A stretch of 64,000 bases of DNA from JAAELZ01 sp965237485. Lineage in GTDB: Bacteria > Pseudomonadota > Gammaproteobacteria > Arenicellales > Poriferihabitantaceae. The notes below the pieces were generated by a model that searched no databases, was not told where the DNA came from, and worked only from the letters and a program-made list of their open reading frames with translations. Numbering within the stretch: position 1 is the stretch's first letter; each line of letters opens with the position of its first letter. The translations under genes and the position numbers were made by a program. Of this stretch, positions 62,458-64,000 are shown piece after piece. The DNA lies in contig CBDEFQ010000009.1 in NCBI GenBank assembly GCA_965237485.1, positions 868,001-932,000 on the forward strand. The letters run 5' to 3'.

Positions 62458-63348
62458 ATGTTGGTTCCTTTTCGCAAAGCGAATGCCTTTGATATTAGTC
62501 GCCTACTGTTAGTTAGTGCTATATGGGGCAGTGCGTTCGTATTTATTGATGTCGCTTTGCGCTCGTTTGGCCCGATCACTGTAGCGGCATTAAGAATTAC
62601 AACGGCAGCGATTATATCGTCATTGGCCGCCTATAAAACCCATAAAATGGGTAGAATAAATGCGGCGGAATGGAAGGTGATCTGCGTGGTGGGTTTGTTC
62701 AACAGCGCGCTGCCTTTTTACTTAATTAGCTGGTCACAGCAGCATATTAACGCGGCTGAAGCAGCGGTGTTGATGGCGACAGGCGCGTTCTCTGCCCTTA
62801 TTTTGTCGCACTTTTTCACTCAAGATGAGCGAATCAATACACCGCGTGCGTTGGGTCTGTTAGTCGGGTTTTCTGGCGTATTTGTATTGTTTTGGGAAGA
62901 GCTACAAGGTAATAACCTCGGCGCAATTGCAGGCTTACTAGCGGTTACGGGTGCGGGCATTTGTTATGCCAGTTCCACAGTTCTGTCGCGCCGCGTATCA
63001 CATATTCCGGCGTTAACCTTGGCCACTTATACCGTTGCAAGCGCCATGGTTTACATGCTGCCTTTGGCATTATTAACTGAACAATCAGCGTTTTATTCGG
63101 CGACTGCAATTTCTTGGTCTGCAGTGCTTTATCTGGGGGTGATATCAACTGGCTTGGCCTACGTAATCCGCTTTACTATTATCCGTAACAACGGTGCGGT
63201 GTTTATGTCTCAAGTAGGTTACTTAGTGCCAATTTTTGGCACATTTTGGGGTTGGCTACTCTTATCGAATTCAATTCGTCCGCAGCTAGGACTCGCGCTA
63301 ATAATCATCCTTTGTGGCTTAGCTATTACACGCAAGGGCGCAGCATAA
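62458..63348 (+). CDS. EamA-family (drug/metabolite transporter superfamily) exporter
   Basis: This 296-residue inner-membrane protein has ten predicted helices in two EamA repeats. WGSAFVFIDVALRSFGPITVAALR starts repeat 1, and GAGICYASSTVLSRRVSHIPALTLATYTV starts repeat 2. SYLVPIFGTFWGW-like VGYLVPIFGTFWGWLLLSN near the end is typical. The substrate is unknown; relatives export amino acids and other metabolites. It follows gshB by 15 bases and probably ends this transcription unit. Confidence 0.92.
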   Translation: MLVPFRKANAFDISRLLLVSAIWGSAFVFIDVALRSFGPITVAALRITTAAIISSLAAYKTHKMGRINAAEWKVICVVGLFNSALPFYLISWSQQHINAAEAAVLMATGAFSALILSHFFTQDERINTPRALGLLVGFSGVFVLFWEELQGNNLGAIAGLLAVTGAGICYASSTVLSRRVSHIPALTLATYTVASAMVYMLPLALLTEQSAFYSATAISWSAVLYLGVISTGLAYVIRFTIIRNNGAVFMSQVGYLVPIFGTFWGWLLLSNSIRPQLGLALIIILCGLAITRKGAA

Positions 63349-63721
63349 GTTTTGCCTAAGGGGCTTGTCGGATAATAAGCTTTGCTAGTGCGAAAGCAAA
63401 CTTGCCCGAATACATGATTTACCTCAAGGTTCACGGAAAACTTCGAGGGTTAAGAGGTTCGTATAGCGTTCAAGTCGATGCCCTGCATGTTTAGGTGGTC
63501 CGAACGAGATCACTTGCAAGCAATCGCATTTCGTTAGCGCGGTTTGTTTGACGATTCAGATGAAGTTTTAGCGGAGGCGATAGATACAGCTGAGATAGTG
63601 GATGAAGAATCGCGAGGTGCGCGTTTTTCTTAGAAAGAATTTCTGCAACAAACGTAGAATAAGCGGGTTTGATTCGGGTTTATATAGACCTACCCTGCAT
63701 ATGCGATAACAGAGAAGGCCA
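63349..63721. other. Non-coding stretch with a possible gene remnant
   Basis: There is no intact gene here. From about 63541 to 63633 the plus strand reads GLFDDSDEVLAEAIDTAEIV and ends EESRGARFS with a stop; it lacks a start because a TAG lies just upstream, and may be the end of a decayed gene. No terminator with a T tract is seen after the EamA gene. Confidence 0.35.
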
Positions 63722-64000
63722 GTGATAAGAATTACGATAGATTTATTAGTGCTTACTTTAGTCGCGCTGATGGCTTGGATTATCATTAGCGGCGGTCAGG
63801 TTATCGACATTGGAGCTGTTACTTTGGGGCTACGCAATGTGCAGAACCCAACAATATTGTTATTGATATTGCTTACCATGCGGCTTTTGGTTTTTCCAAC
63901 TTCGCTGATGAATCGGCCGCGTAAGTTCATAATTTTTGCTGCCTTTAGATCTCTATGCTTTCTTGTGCTGAGTATCTTGGCGGTTAAGTTGTTTGTGTGC
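63722..64000 (+). CDS. Integral membrane protein, start only (runs off the window)
   Basis: An open frame begins at GTG 63722 with AGAAGG just upstream, and is still open at 64000 (93 codons). It encodes at least three hydrophobic segments: IDLLVLTLVALMAWIIIS, NPTILLLILLTMRLLVFP and FRSLCFLVLSILAVKLFV. The second is preceded by GAVTLGLRNVQNP, reminiscent of large multi-pass glycosyltransferase-like membrane proteins, but I cannot name it. The start is not certain; an ATG 42 bases in is possible. Confidence 0.6.
   Translation, partial: MIRITIDLLVLTLVALMAWIIISGGQVIDIGAVTLGLRNVQNPTILLLILLTMRLLVFPTSLMNRPRKFIIFAAFRSLCFLVLSILAVKLFVC

Overview
The window looks like chromosomal DNA of an unclassified gammaproteobacterium with moderate GC. 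The conserved genes support this: queA-tgt, the sdhCDAB-sdhE cluster, rpoE-rseA-rseB, leuCD, fimV, rlmE-ftsH-glmM and gshB all have gammaproteobacterial order or architecture. I cannot place it more precisely. No rRNA, tRNA, CRISPR array or prophage was seen.

Region 1 (1-12.5 kb) is a wreck of insertion sequences. An AT-rich type II restriction-modification pair (AlwI-family endonuclease followed by a beta-class DNA methyltransferase) enters from the left. The endonuclease is cut by an IS256-family element with a clear 9-bp target duplication, and that IS256 is itself cut by an IS3-family element with a 4-bp duplication. The methyltransferase is intact. Two more IS256 copies, a second copy of the IS3 element, a different IS3-family element, a truncated IS4 element and fragments of host or mobile genes (IS1595-type transposase, CPXCG zinc-ribbon protein, OmpA C-terminus, a DUF6429-like start) fill the rest around one intact carboxylesterase gene.

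Region 2 (12.5-24.7 kb) returns to ordinary genes: queA-tgt (queuosine), a Sel1/SPOR envelope protein, a CAP-domain gene split by a frameshift, mgtE, a gene-poor patch (19.6-20.9 kb) with two small unknown genes and an integron-cassette-like motif, an SDR, a MocA-type oxidoreductase, an alanyl-tRNA editing protein and an AEC transporter.

Region 3 (24.7-37.4 kb) is almost entirely on the minus strand and concerns the cell surface: two paralogous secreted proteins (one frameshifted near its end), an intact IS4 element just upstream, a hydrolase-like protein, a glycosyltransferase broken at a G6 tract, an L,D-transpeptidase, TPR and Sel1/SH3 proteins, and the protease Prc.

Region 4 (37.6-64 kb) is core metabolism and envelope stress: succinate dehydrogenase, NadB, sigma-E with its anti-sigma system, LeuCD, FimV, TrpBA, ArfB, DUF1415, a reductase/TVP38 pair, RlmE-FtsH-GlmM, a TrpD2/YbiB-like protein with GshB, and an EamA exporter. 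The last 280 bases start a membrane protein that leaves the window.

Three unrelated families of short (about 135-165 bp) inverted-repeat elements lie between genes (21.8, 30.1, and a pair at 35.1 and 43.0 kb). They look like miniature inverted-repeat elements and are the least explained structures here.
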